Positions 43,178-52,601 of a DNA stretch of 64,000 nucleotides are shown here, one piece after another. This stretch comes from DATKUK01 sp035530655 (lineage in GTDB: Bacteria; Planctomycetota; Phycisphaerae; UBA1845; DATKUK01): positions 39,494 to 103,493 of the forward strand of contig DATKUK010000006.1 in assembly GCA_035530655.1 (NCBI GenBank), read 5' to 3'. A program made the translations under genes and the position numbers. The notes beneath the pieces were generated by a model that did not search any database, was not told the DNA's origin, and saw only the letters and a list, made by a program, of their open reading frames with translations. Every line of letters begins with the position of its first letter. Within the stretch, counting starts at the first letter, position 1.

Positions 43178-44305
43178 ATGGCCGCTCGTTCCGACCAGCG
43201 CACATGGCGGTACGGACTGATCGGATGTGGACGTTTCGGCCACTTCTGCCTGGACCTGCTGCGCCGTATGGATCGCGTTCAGGCCGTCGCCGTGGCCGAC
43301 GTAGCCCGCTCGGCGGCTGAGACGCTGGCCGAGGCGTTCAAGGTGCAGGCCTGCCAGACGCCCGAGCAGCTTATTCGGCAGGCCGACGTTGATCTGGTCC
43401 ACATTGCCACGCCGCCGTCGAGTCATTACGAGTTGGCACGGGCTGCTATCCGGGCCGGTAAGCACGTTCTGTGTGAGAAGCCTCTGGCGCTAAACCACGA
43501 TCAGGCGGCTCGGCTGGTGGCTGCGGCCAACGAGCGAGGTGTGCTGTTGGCGGTCAACCATGTGCTGCGTTACAGCCCGCTGCTGCAAACCGCGAAGCGC
43601 GTGATCGACTCGGGCCTGCTCGGCCGCCCGCTGCGGGCGTTCTTCGAGAACTACGCCGAGGACGAACGGCTGCCGGCCGACCACTGGTTTTGGGACCCCG
43701 AAGTCAGTGGCGGGATTTTCATCGAGCACGGTGTGCACTTTTTTGATCTGTATCGCTGGTGGTTCGGCGACGGCCAGGCCGTCTGGGCAACCGGCCTCCA
43801 ACGCGAGCAAACGCGGCAGGTCGACCGGGCGTGTTGCGCCGTCCGATATGGCAGCGGCGTGCTTGGCCAGTTCTACCACGGGTTCGACCAGGCCTATCGG
43901 CTCGACCGGGCTGACCATCGCGTGCTGCTGGAGCGGGGCGACATACAGATCGTCGGCTGGGTGCCGATGGAGCTGCACGTGCACGGCATTGTGGACGAAG
44001 CGGGCCGTCACGCCCTGGACGCGCTCTGCGACCGGTGGCAGACCGAAGTCGTCGACCAGTACGAACCCGACCGCCAGCCCTGCCGAAGTCGCGGGAAGAG
44101 CTATCGCGTCACGATGCGCGCCCGGTGGTCGTGGCAACTACCCACCGAACAACGCAGCGAGGTATACCAAGGGCTGTTCCGGTCGCTGTTGAGCGATCAG
44201 CTCGACCGCCTGGACAACCCGGCCCATCGACCGCATCTGACCGCTGCAGACGCGGCCGAGGCTGTTGCCCTCGGCGAGCAGGCTACTCGACTGGCCCGGT
44301 CCTGA
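43178..44305 (+). CDS. Gfo/Idh/MocA-family oxidoreductase
   Basis: 375 residues. Rossmann motif GLIGCGRFGHF, conserved HVLCEKPLALNHDQA with the EKP lysine, and EHGVHFFDLYRWWFGD as the substrate-side His/Asp block. It is followed after 29 bases by a GH130 enzyme, so it probably works on a product of that enzyme's pathway, for example a keto- or inositol-type sugar; the exact substrate cannot be given. The ribosome site for ATG 43178 is weak. Confidence 0.86.
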   Translation: MAARSDQRTWRYGLIGCGRFGHFCLDLLRRMDRVQAVAVADVARSAAETLAEAFKVQACQTPEQLIRQADVDLVHIATPPSSHYELARAAIRAGKHVLCEKPLALNHDQAARLVAAANERGVLLAVNHVLRYSPLLQTAKRVIDSGLLGRPLRAFFENYAEDERLPADHWFWDPEVSGGIFIEHGVHFFDLYRWWFGDGQAVWATGLQREQTRQVDRACCAVRYGSGVLGQFYHGFDQAYRLDRADHRVLLERGDIQIVGWVPMELHVHGIVDEAGRHALDALCDRWQTEVVDQYEPDRQPCRSRGKSYRVTMRARWSWQLPTEQRSEVYQGLFRSLLSDQLDRLDNPAHRPHLTAADAAEAVALGEQATRLARS

Positions 44306-44334
44306 CGCCAGGCAGACGACGCGGGAGCAGTTTC

Positions 44335-45390
44335 ATGCTGGAACGATTCGCCGAGAATCCGATCATCGAACCGTCACACGTCGCCCCGTCGCGTGACGAT
44401 TTCGAAGTGGTCTGCGCGCTCAACGCCGGCGCCATGAAGATGCCGGACGGCACGGTGTTGCTTCTGATGCGCGTAGCCGAACGCCCGAAGGACGTCCGCC
44501 AAGGGTGGGCAGCCGCACCGGTGCTGGATCTGGAACACGGCGATCGACAGATCACCGTGCTCCGCTGCCGTACCGACGACGCCGAGTACGACCCCGTCGA
44601 TCCACGGTGGTTCATCTACCAGGGGCAGAAATACCTCACGTCGATCTCCCACCTCCGCGTGGCCCGCAGTCGGGATGGACGGCACTTTCAGATCGATCTC
44701 GCGCCGGCCTTGGCGGCCGAACATGCCTGCGAGGAGTTCGGCGTTGAAGACCCGCGCATCACGTACCTGGAGGGACGATACTGGATCGCCTATACGGCTG
44801 TTTCACGCCACGGGATTGCCACGGCCCTGGCCTCGACCGAGAACTTCGATAAGTTCCATCGCCACGGAGTCATCTTCTGCCCCGAGAATCGCGACGTCAC
44901 GATCTTCCCCGAGCGGATCGGCGGGCGCTACGTTTGCCACCATCGACCCGTGCCGGTCAACATCGGCCAGGCGTCGATGTGGGCGGCGTGGTCCGACGAT
45001 CTGATCCACTGGGGTGATCATGCGTATGTGATGGGCGGCCGGCCCGACACGTGGGAGGCCGGCCGCATCGGCGGTGGGGCCGTTCCGATCAAGACCGAGC
45101 GTGGGTGGTTGGCGGTCTATCATGGCGCCGATCACGAAAATCGTTATTGCCTCGGGGCGGTGCTGGTCGACTTGGACGACCCCGTTCGCGTGCTGGCCCG
45201 TTCGCGCGAACCGCTGATGGCGCCCGAGGCCGACTATGAGGTCCACGGATTCTTCGGCAACGTGGTGTTCAGTTCAGGCGCCGTGCTGACCGACGAGGTG
45301 CTGACCATCTACTACGGTGCAGCCGACCGATGTCTGGCCGGCGCGACCATCCCGCTGCACGAGGTGCTCGGCCAACTCGAACCAGTGTGA
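44335..45390 (+). CDS. Glycoside hydrolase family 130 (mannoside phosphorylase-like)
   Basis: 351 residues of a five-bladed propeller. Family blocks are ENPIIEPS at the N-terminus, FGVEDPRITYLEGRYWIAYTA, and GGGAVPIKTERGWLAVYHGAD with YCLGAVLVDLDDP. GH130 enzymes phosphorolyse beta-1,4- or beta-1,2-mannosides, releasing mannose 1-phosphate; some are hydrolases. ATG 44335 has GGGAG 7 bases upstream; the open frame before it is a shadow of the oxidoreductase. No signal peptide, so it acts on imported oligosaccharide. Confidence 0.9.
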   Translation: MLERFAENPIIEPSHVAPSRDDFEVVCALNAGAMKMPDGTVLLLMRVAERPKDVRQGWAAAPVLDLEHGDRQITVLRCRTDDAEYDPVDPRWFIYQGQKYLTSISHLRVARSRDGRHFQIDLAPALAAEHACEEFGVEDPRITYLEGRYWIAYTAVSRHGIATALASTENFDKFHRHGVIFCPENRDVTIFPERIGGRYVCHHRPVPVNIGQASMWAAWSDDLIHWGDHAYVMGGRPDTWEAGRIGGGAVPIKTERGWLAVYHGADHENRYCLGAVLVDLDDPVRVLARSREPLMAPEADYEVHGFFGNVVFSSGAVLTDEVLTIYYGAADRCLAGATIPLHEVLGQLEPV

Positions 45391-45429
45391 CCGCGAGACC
45401 CCCGTGGCGATCACCCGAGCGATCGGGCC

Positions 45430-45690
45430 TCAGTCCTGCCTCACCACGAACACCTTGTCATGCCGGCGTGCGTGCTCAGGCACCTTCACGCCGACGGTCT
45501 GGCCTGGCTTGGCTATCTCCGCCGCCTGGTTGTCCAACTGCAAGGACTCGACCACCTGCGTGAAGTCCGACGTGTGCCCCACCACGTGGATGGTATCGCC
45601 GACGCGCAGTTCGCCGTCGGTGATCCCGATTGCTGCCACACCGATCTTGCCGAAGTAGTGTGTGATCGTACCGATCTGCTGCTCCGCCAT
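45430..45690 (-). CDS. Translation elongation factor-like small protein
   Basis: 86 residues, one beta-barrel resembling domain 2 of EF-Tu: IGTITHYFGKIGVAAIGIT, LRVGDTIHVVGHT, then GQTVGVKVPEHARRHDKVF (given in parts). Stand-alone copies are known in bacteria and archaea; the function is unknown. No GTPase domain. ATG 45690 has GGGGAG 7 bases upstream. Confidence 0.8.
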   Translation of the reverse strand: MAEQQIGTITHYFGKIGVAAIGITDGELRVGDTIHVVGHTSDFTQVVESLQLDNQAAEIAKPGQTVGVKVPEHARRHDKVFVVRQD

Positions 45691-45937
45691 ACCCGATCTC
45701 CCCGTGTCGTATAGCCAGCACGTGCGAAGAATACGCAGTCGACAGGATGGCAGGGGCGCCAGCGGCCGCCCCGCCGCCGTCCTTTGCATAACATGTCGGT
45801 CGCTCCGTGGCAACGCTGGCATCTCGACCAGTCGGCAGGACGGCAGTTGACTGGCCGGCCCCGGGTGTCCGGGGCGCTGGGTTGCTTGGTCGTTCGGTCC
45901 TTGAGACCACTCGCCCTCGCCGGTATGATTCCCGCCA

Positions 45938-46579
45938 ATGCGGCTGACAGGATCCATCGCCATATGCTGTGCCGTGCTGACCACCTGGGCGGGGTGTCAG
46001 CAGCCCACCCAACCGGATGGGCCTACCGCCACCCAACTGACTGGGGCCGATTCTGAGCAACTCTGGCAGACGGCCTTGGAGGTGCTCCGCCGATACAACC
46101 TCCAACCGGATCGCCAGGACCGCCGGGCCGGTGTGATCACTACCCATCCGACCACCAGCGCCCAGTGGTTCGAGTTCTGGCGGCCCGAGGTGGTCGGCGG
46201 TTTCGAGGCGGGCGAGGCCAACCTGCACACCATTCGCCGACAGGCAACCGTACACATACGACCCGCGGCCCAGCAGGGGCAGATCTATGTCTCGGCCCAG
46301 GTCGACGTGTACCGCTACTCGGCGCCGGAGCGCCAGGTGACCTCCGCCAGCGGTGCCCTGCAAATCTTCGGTGAGAGGCTGCCTACGGCCGAGGGCAGGA
46401 TGGAGCCACTGGCCGAAGCATCCTACTGGGTGCCTATCGGTCGCGACGGCCGACTTGAAGATGAACTGCTTCGACGAATCGCCTGGCAGGTCGGGACCGA
46501 CATAGTCGACGCCGCGGCGTGCCAGGAGCCCACCTCGCCAACGGCCGACATCCAGTCGACAACGACTCCCGCCGAGTAG
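45938..46579 (+). CDS. Lipoprotein of unknown function
   Basis: 213 residues. Lipobox WAGC at residues 17-20. The mature domain (LWQTALEVLRRYNLQPDRQD, then GVITTHPTTSAQWFEFWRPE) has the alpha/beta look of small outer-membrane lipoproteins that act as assembly partners. The end is a Thr-rich tail. It precedes the transglutaminase-like gene by 37 bases on the same strand. Confidence 0.7.
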   Translation: MRLTGSIAICCAVLTTWAGCQQPTQPDGPTATQLTGADSEQLWQTALEVLRRYNLQPDRQDRRAGVITTHPTTSAQWFEFWRPEVVGGFEAGEANLHTIRRQATVHIRPAAQQGQIYVSAQVDVYRYSAPERQVTSASGALQIFGERLPTAEGRMEPLAEASYWVPIGRDGRLEDELLRRIAWQVGTDIVDAAACQEPTSPTADIQSTTTPAE

Positions 46580-46616
46580 TCAACCTCAGACCATACCAAC
46601 TCTGGAGGATGTGGCC

Positions 46617-48461
46617 GTGAGTGTTTTCAGTCCCTACCTGGCCTGCGATGCGCACCCAGACACGCGAAGCCTCGGTGACATCCTGCGATGGCCCGATCTG
46701 CACGGCGAGCGCGACCAGGAGTTGGCCGAAGCCCTGTGGCGATGGATGATCGATCGCCATACCGGCACGTACCACTTCCTCGACCCTATTGAGGAACCCG
46801 ACGAGACGCTCACCGGGCATCCCGTCAAAGACCCTGTCCGGCTACTCAACAGCTACGGGTATATGCTCTGCGGCAGCCACGCGAACGTAGCAGCATCGAT
46901 CCTTCGGCAAGGGGGCTTGCCCGCTCGCTGCACCGGATGCACCGGCCACAACATCACCGAAGTGTACTATGACGGTGCCTGGCATCTAATCGACGTCGAC
47001 ATGGACGCCATCCACTACAAGCGCGACGGTGACCGCCTGGTCATCGCCTCATGTGCCGACCTCTGCGCCGACCCGGACTTGGTGGCCAGTCCCGTCAAGC
47101 GATCGGACCCCTACTACACGTCGGACGAGCATGCCGCCAAGGTCGCCAAGGGCCAATACGGACCGGGGTTCTGGCGGGCGTGGCCGCAGTACTGGTACCA
47201 ACTGCACACGCTCGATTTCGCCCTGCGACCGGGCGAGACACTGACGTACTACCATAGGCCCCAGGGACGATTCCACTACCCGCCAGCCCTGACGCCCGAC
47301 ATTAAGCGCTGGTACCAGCAAGGTTGGGCCGGCCCGAAGGAGAAACACCAGCCGGGCCGATCGTATGCCAACGCGCGGCTGCACTACCGGCCGTCGCTGC
47401 CGGGCGACCTTGCCGCACCGGGGGTTGGCCGGCGCGGGTTGACCGCGGAGGCGGGCGGACTGCGGGCAGGTCGGGACGGCGAGCTGACTATCCGCGTCAT
47501 CGCCCCCTACGTGATCGCGGGGCGGACGCCCGATCTGACACGACCTGAAGTCAAGTGCGACGGCGCGGTCCTGCATCTGGGTTGCTCCGACCCACTGGAG
47601 GCGACGGTGCGGCTGCCGTTTACCGGCCAGCAGCGAAACCTAGCCTTCGAGCGGGAGGGCGACCGATGGCGTGCTGATTTTTCCGCGGTCGTCGATACGT
47701 GCTACGAGTACGAACTGTCGATACGGCTGCCGGCCGGCGCGCGGGTCGACTCACTCGACCTGACGACCTGGATGCAGGTGGGCCCGTGCGCTCTGCCAAT
47801 GCTGTCGCCGAACGGTGCGAGCATGACCCTGCGCCTGGCTGACCCGACGGGTGAGCCGACCTTACCGCGTATTGTCGATCTGATCCGCGCGGCGGGAAGG
47901 CAGCCGGAGCGCTTGGTTCGCGGGCGGTTGCAGGACGACCCGACGCTGAAGGTGGTCGGCCAGGATGGGGTCGAACTGCTCGGGCTGCTCGAGCCGCCCG
48001 ATGGCGGGCGCACCGAGTGGGTCAAGCTCTGGGCGGCTGTGCAGAGCGACGTTGAGACGCCGCCGGCGGACAAGGCCGTTCGGCTGGAGTTGGGCCCGAG
48101 CGTGCGAGGTCCCTGGACGACGCTGGCAGCCCAGGCCATCGCCACCGATCATCAACGGTGCCACTTCTCAGCGGAAGCAGTCCACCAATTCGATCAGCCG
48201 CAATGCCGATGCTGGGTTCGCCTGGTCAGCCCGAACACCGTGGGCGGCTTTCGTGCGGCGATGCACTACCTGCCTGAGGAGAAGCTGCCGGCTGCGGGCA
48301 GTCCGTTGGAGATCACCCACCGTTGGAGCGAGAGCGGGCAGATGTGTGAGCACATCGAACGCATCGACGCCCCGAGCGACGGATATCAATATCGCGTCCC
48401 GACCGGCAGCAACCCTGAGCCCGAGACGACGACTCTATCGGTGCCCTCGACGGATGCATGA
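46617..48461 (+). CDS. Transglutaminase-like domain protein
   Basis: 614 residues. A papain-like triad is visible: Cys85 in GYMLCGSHANVAA, His111 in TGHNITEVYYDG and Asp126 in WHLIDVDM. The remainder (residues 240-600) is beta-rich, probably two or three Ig-like or galactose-binding domains. No signal peptide is seen. Such planctomycete proteins may be proteases or amidases; the triad order C-H-D fits. GTG 46617 is chosen over GTG 46611 because GGAGG at 46604-46608 is 8 rather than 2 bases away. Confidence 0.75.
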   Translation: MSVFSPYLACDAHPDTRSLGDILRWPDLHGERDQELAEALWRWMIDRHTGTYHFLDPIEEPDETLTGHPVKDPVRLLNSYGYMLCGSHANVAASILRQGGLPARCTGCTGHNITEVYYDGAWHLIDVDMDAIHYKRDGDRLVIASCADLCADPDLVASPVKRSDPYYTSDEHAAKVAKGQYGPGFWRAWPQYWYQLHTLDFALRPGETLTYYHRPQGRFHYPPALTPDIKRWYQQGWAGPKEKHQPGRSYANARLHYRPSLPGDLAAPGVGRRGLTAEAGGLRAGRDGELTIRVIAPYVIAGRTPDLTRPEVKCDGAVLHLGCSDPLEATVRLPFTGQQRNLAFEREGDRWRADFSAVVDTCYEYELSIRLPAGARVDSLDLTTWMQVGPCALPMLSPNGASMTLRLADPTGEPTLPRIVDLIRAAGRQPERLVRGRLQDDPTLKVVGQDGVELLGLLEPPDGGRTEWVKLWAAVQSDVETPPADKAVRLELGPSVRGPWTTLAAQAIATDHQRCHFSAEAVHQFDQPQCRCWVRLVSPNTVGGFRAAMHYLPEEKLPAAGSPLEITHRWSESGQMCEHIERIDAPSDGYQYRVPTGSNPEPETTTLSVPSTDA

Positions 48462-48585
48462 CGTAGGAGCGAGCCGGGGCGGAGTTGGCGGTGGGGACGA
48501 AAGGCATCTGCGTGGCGTACGACTGGGGCAGAGGTGACCGGACAGAGCGGCCTCAAGCCGCCAGCCGGCGGGAGAGGTGGGATTG

Positions 48586-49368
48586 ATGGGCAAGCCGTTC
48601 TGGCGGAAGCAGCGAGGGGACGAGCCCATCGTGGCGATGGCCATCCACGACGGGCATGAAGTCCGCGACGAGGTGGGCGCCTTGCTGGCGTTGAGTGATG
48701 CGGACCGGCTGCGTGAGGAAGACCCGTTCACGGGCGAGTGGGCGGGCGCCTTTGGTACGCACGTGGTGGTGTCGCGATCGCGCTTCGAGGTTGACCTGAA
48801 CCGTCCCCGCAAGTCGGCCGTTTATCGTCGCCCCGAGGATGCGTGGGGGCTCGACGTGTGGCGACGCGAGCCGCCCGACGAAATCATCGCACGGTCGCTG
48901 GGACAGTACGACGCATTCTACCGGGCGATGCGCAGACTCATGGGCAGCATGGTCAAACGGTTCGGCCGGTTCGTCGTGCTCGATCTGCACAGCTACAATC
49001 ATCGACGGACTGGTCCGGATGGCCCGCCGTCCGACGAAGCGGACAATCCCCAGGTGAACGTGGGCACGGGCAGCCTGGATCGAGGCCGCTGGGCGCCCGT
49101 CGTGGATCGCTTCATGTCGCACATGCAGAGCTGGCCTTTCCCCGGCGGCAAACTGGACGTACGGGAAAACGTCAAGTTCCGCGGCGGGCAATTGTCGCGC
49201 TGGGTGCACCAGAGATTTCCCGAATCAGCCTGTTGCCTGGCGGTGGAGTTCAAGAAGTTCTTCATGGATGAATGGACGGGCCAGCCGAACCGTGCCTTGG
49301 TCGACATGATCGGCGAGGCGTTGCTTGCGGCCTCGCCGGGGCTGGTCGAAGAGTTACGTCGCCTGTGA
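48586..49368 (+). CDS. N-formylglutamate amidohydrolase-like enzyme
   Basis: 260 residues. The family fold shows in AMAIHDGHEVRDEVGALLAL (metal His and Glu region), DLNRPRKSAVY, and DLHSYNHRR, with VEFKKFFMDEW at the end. The named activity removes formyl from N-formylglutamate. In this three-gene setting a different N-acyl-amino-acid or peptide amide may be the target. ATG 48586 has GGAGAGG 8 bases upstream. Its stop overlaps the QEGLA gene (GTGA), indicating coupling. Confidence 0.85.
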   Translation: MGKPFWRKQRGDEPIVAMAIHDGHEVRDEVGALLALSDADRLREEDPFTGEWAGAFGTHVVVSRSRFEVDLNRPRKSAVYRRPEDAWGLDVWRREPPDEIIARSLGQYDAFYRAMRRLMGSMVKRFGRFVVLDLHSYNHRRTGPDGPPSDEADNPQVNVGTGSLDRGRWAPVVDRFMSHMQSWPFPGGKLDVRENVKFRGGQLSRWVHQRFPESACCLAVEFKKFFMDEWTGQPNRALVDMIGEALLAASPGLVEELRRL

Positions 49369-51290
49369 GCAAGAAGCCCGCAATCAGATCGCGTCAGATC
49401 ACGGATCGGTTCATCCGCACCGTCTGTGCGCGCCTGGCCGCCAACAAGCGGGTGCGACGGAATCTGCCCGTCTGGGGCCGCCTGCACATCGACCGGCAGT
49501 TGCCCTTCCTGGTGGTCTACCGGCGACCGACCGACCGCAGCGACCCGGGAACGGAGCGACTGGCCGCCAGCGAAGCGTCGTACCTGATCACTTCGGGGCA
49601 GCGCAGCCTTCAGGCTGGACTAAGCAAACTCGTTCAAGCCGTCGTCGAGACGTTGAGCGAGCCGTTCGGGGCATTTCTGCTGGTTGAACTGTGGTCGGGC
49701 AACGCGCCCGATGCAGCGCCCGACAGTGAGGACGGCGCGCCACGCCCCGGGTTTCGGATCCTTGCACCGCGCGGCAGTCGTCCGGAAGCACTGATCGACA
49801 CCTTCCAGGATGTCCTGGCCCGCATCAAGATCGGGCGGCGCGCCGCAACGGTGGAGGTGGTGCGGACGTCGCGCTGGGGAGCCAAGGGGCTGTCGTCGAT
49901 TCTGCGCGTGGCGCGGGCGGACGAGACGGGTTGCTGCGTCCTCGGGCTGGAAGTGAACCCGTTCTACCAGAGTCACACGGGCGAGGCGGTGTATCCGCTC
50001 GTGCTGCGGGAGCTTCGTCGGCGTCTGACGCGGGCTCTACGTCGCGGCTTCTATGAGTTCGCACGCAGCTACACCACCCACCAGCCGTTGCACTACCACA
50101 TGCTGGGGCGGCGGGCACTGGTGAAGGCGGTGTGGGAGGTGGACCAACGGTTGGCGGAAGTGTCAGACAGCTTCGACTATCTGCTCCAGGTCACACCGAC
50201 CAACGCCGAATCGGCTTGGCGCGCATTTCAACGGAGCCGTTTCGAGCGGGCGCCGCTGTTTCGCTACCGTCCGCTGCCGATCGATCCGGTGGTATGCAAG
50301 CGGCGTCTGTATGAAGCGCCGGTGGAACGGATTGAAGACCCGACGCTGCTGCGACTCTTTCGCCAGAAGCAGGACGAGTTGGACCGGCGCATCACGATGC
50401 TCCAGGACGTCAACACGCCGCGATTCGTTCATGGCAGCATCCAGTTGTTCGGCGACGTCGACGACGAGCTGAGCGATCTGGCCGGCCAACTGCTGGAGCA
50501 AATCCCCTCGCGGACGCGGGACGACTCGCGGGGCGGGTATCTTGACGCAACGGCGTTCGCACGTCGCGCCGAGGAGGAAGTGAAGTACTACCGGGACCGC
50601 TGGCCCGAGGTGCAGGCGACTGTGCAGCTTCGACGGGACATGGGGACGGGCCTGCTGGTCTCGCATGGGTCGCTACTGATCAACGCTCACGCTCGCATTC
50701 CGGCGGCGCGAGTCGAGGCGCTGATTCAGCACGAGATCGGCACGCACATGGTGACCTACTACAACGGGCGCGCCCAGCCGTTTCGCCAGCTTTACTCGGG
50801 GCTGGCCGGCTATGAGGCCTTGCAGGAGGGGCTGGCGGTTGTAGCTGAGTATCTTGTCGACGGGTTGAGCCGGCCTCGCCTGCGCCTGCTGGCGGCACGC
50901 GTGCTGGCGATCCGGCACATGATCGACGGGGCATCGTTCGTGGACGTATTCCGCGAGTTGGATCGCTTGCACGATTTCGATCGGCGGACGGCGTTTGTCA
51001 CGACGATGAGAATCTTCCGCGGTGGAGGGCTCACAAAGGACGCGGTGTATTTGCGGGGGCTCTGCCAGCTTTTAGAATACTTAGGCAGGGGCGGGCAGGT
51101 CGAACCGCTGCTGGTCGGCAAAATCGCCGCTGATCACGTGCCGATTGTTCGCGAGCTGCAATGGCGGCAGGTGCTGCGGGAGCCGCCACTGAGGCCACGA
51201 TACCTCGAGCGGCCTGCCGCCGCAGCCAGACTTGCAGAACTGCGTGAAGGCGTCACAGTACCGGGTTTGATCAAAGGAAAGCACCCATGA
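49365..51290 (+). CDS. DUF1704/QEGLA-motif zinc metalloprotease (tyrosine-carboxypeptidase-like family)
   Basis: 641 residues. Active site H456-E-x-x-x-H461 (HEIGTH) and the third zinc ligand Glu488 within the QEGLA motif. The motif gave the old name 'flavohemoglobin expression-modulating QEGLA protein'. Eukaryotic relatives (MATCAP/KIAA0895) are zinc carboxypeptidases that remove the terminal tyrosine of tubulin. A long N-terminal half (1-400) carries the substrate domain. It starts at GTG 49365 within the previous stop and overlaps the ATP-grasp gene by ATGA, so the three proteins are made together. Likely role: removing a C-terminal residue that the ligase next door adds. Confidence 0.88.
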   Translation: MSKKPAIRSRQITDRFIRTVCARLAANKRVRRNLPVWGRLHIDRQLPFLVVYRRPTDRSDPGTERLAASEASYLITSGQRSLQAGLSKLVQAVVETLSEPFGAFLLVELWSGNAPDAAPDSEDGAPRPGFRILAPRGSRPEALIDTFQDVLARIKIGRRAATVEVVRTSRWGAKGLSSILRVARADETGCCVLGLEVNPFYQSHTGEAVYPLVLRELRRRLTRALRRGFYEFARSYTTHQPLHYHMLGRRALVKAVWEVDQRLAEVSDSFDYLLQVTPTNAESAWRAFQRSRFERAPLFRYRPLPIDPVVCKRRLYEAPVERIEDPTLLRLFRQKQDELDRRITMLQDVNTPRFVHGSIQLFGDVDDELSDLAGQLLEQIPSRTRDDSRGGYLDATAFARRAEEEVKYYRDRWPEVQATVQLRRDMGTGLLVSHGSLLINAHARIPAARVEALIQHEIGTHMVTYYNGRAQPFRQLYSGLAGYEALQEGLAVVAEYLVDGLSRPRLRLLAARVLAIRHMIDGASFVDVFRELDRLHDFDRRTAFVTTMRIFRGGGLTKDAVYLRGLCQLLEYLGRGGQVEPLLVGKIAADHVPIVRELQWRQVLREPPLRPRYLERPAAAARLAELREGVTVPGLIKGKHP

Positions 51291-52333
51291 GACTTGGATT
51301 CGTCGTCAACGACATCCGAAGCGAAGAGGCCGGCTACACCACCAGTCGACTGGCAACCGCTGCCGTCAACCTGGGGCACGAGGTTTGGGTCATGGGCGTG
51401 GGCGATCTGGCGTACGACGTCGACGAGCACGTCCATGCCCGAGCGCGAGGCGTACCTAAGAAACGGTACAAGACGTCAGAAGGCTACCTGCGCGATCTGC
51501 AAGGCCGCAGCGCCGTAGTTCAACGTATCGACGTTAACGAACTGGACGTGCTGTTACTGCGCAACGATCCGTCCGCCGACGCGGTCGGCAGGCCGTGGGC
51601 AATGACGGCGGGCATCCTCTTCGGGCGCGTTGCCCAGCGACACGGCGTGATTGTGCTGAACGACCCCAACGGCCTGGCCAAAGCCATGACCAAGATGTAT
51701 TTCCAGACGTTCCCCCAGGAGGTTCGCCCCAAGACGTTGATCACCCGCGATCGTGATGAGATCAAGGCCTTCGCCCGCCAGGAGGGGGGCACGATCGTGC
51801 TCAAGCCGCTCCAGGGCTCGGGCGGGCAGAGCGTGTTTTTGGTGAGGCCCGAGGACGTGCCCAACCTCAACCAGATGATCGACGCGGTGAGCCGCGATGG
51901 CTACGTGATCGCGCAGGAGTATCTGCCGGCCGCCGCCGAGGGCGACATGCGTTTGTTTCTGATGAACGGCCAGCCGCTGCGATACAAGGGCAAGTACGCA
52001 GCCTTTCGGCGCATTCGCTCGGGCGGCGATATGCGGTCGAACATCCACGCAGGTGGCAAGCTGGGCCGGTCCGAGGTCGGTCAGACGGCGCTGCGCGTCG
52101 CGGAGATCGTTCGGCCCAAGCTGGTGGAGGACGGGATGTTCTTGGTGGGGCTGGACATCGTGGGGGATAAGCTGATGGAGATCAACGTATTCAGCCCGGG
52201 CGGGCTGGGCAGCGCCCAGAAGTTCGAGGGGGTGAACTTCTGTCACGCCGTGCTCCAGGCCTTGCAGCGCAAGGCGCAGTATGTGGAGTTCTACCAGCGC
52301 AACTTCAACAACGTGGACATGGCGACGCTGTAA
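51287..52333 (+). CDS. RimK/GshB-like ATP-grasp ligase
   Basis: 348 residues. The N-terminal pre-ATP-grasp domain begins MRLGFVVNDIRSEEAGYTT, the central part holds IVLKPLQGSGGQSVFLV (flexible ATP loop), and MEINVFSPGGLGSAQ near the C-terminus has the metal-binding Glu and Asn. It resembles glutathione synthetase and glutamate ligases but lies in an operon without a gamma-glutamylcysteine ligase. It probably ligates an amino acid to a peptide or small molecule with ATP. ATG 51287 overlaps the QEGLA stop. Confidence 0.88.
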   Translation: MRLGFVVNDIRSEEAGYTTSRLATAAVNLGHEVWVMGVGDLAYDVDEHVHARARGVPKKRYKTSEGYLRDLQGRSAVVQRIDVNELDVLLLRNDPSADAVGRPWAMTAGILFGRVAQRHGVIVLNDPNGLAKAMTKMYFQTFPQEVRPKTLITRDRDEIKAFARQEGGTIVLKPLQGSGGQSVFLVRPEDVPNLNQMIDAVSRDGYVIAQEYLPAAAEGDMRLFLMNGQPLRYKGKYAAFRRIRSGGDMRSNIHAGGKLGRSEVGQTALRVAEIVRPKLVEDGMFLVGLDIVGDKLMEINVFSPGGLGSAQKFEGVNFCHAVLQALQRKAQYVEFYQRNFNNVDMATL

Positions 52334-52451
52334 GACGTCGTCCGGTCATGCCTCGGTTTCGGGGGGCATGCCCACGCCTTTGACGCATGCACTGTTATGC
52401 GTTCGTGCAGGAAGATGATCGAAACGCGACGGATTGCTCGGTTGTGCTCTC

Positions 52452-52574
52452 TGCGTGGGCATGGTCTTTGCGCGCTCGGGATACCTGACACGGCCGATCC
52501 CGGCGACTTCTGCGCGAACTCAGTCGAACGCGCCGGGATCGACCGTGAAACCCGCAGCGAACACTGCTCAAGAG
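52452..52574. repeat. REP-like intergenic repeat, degenerate copy C
   Basis: Shares the blocks GCGTGGGCATGGTCTTT and the paired 17-base arms CACGGCCGATCCCGGCG (52489-52505) / 52531-52547 with copies A and B, here with a 25-base loop. A half-copy of a second palindrome (CACTGCTCAAGAG, 52562-52574) abuts it. It ends 27 bases from the stop of the HYR-like gene. The rest of 52334-52601 shows nothing else. Confidence 0.65.
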
Positions 52575-52601
52575 TCCGCCGCGGCGGGGCGGCGCCGAGC
52601 T

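Noticed and set aside
49272..49364. Earlier start of the QEGLA protein
   Set aside because: The extra residues are a shadow of the amidohydrolase end; GTG 49365 overlaps its stop in the normal coupled manner.
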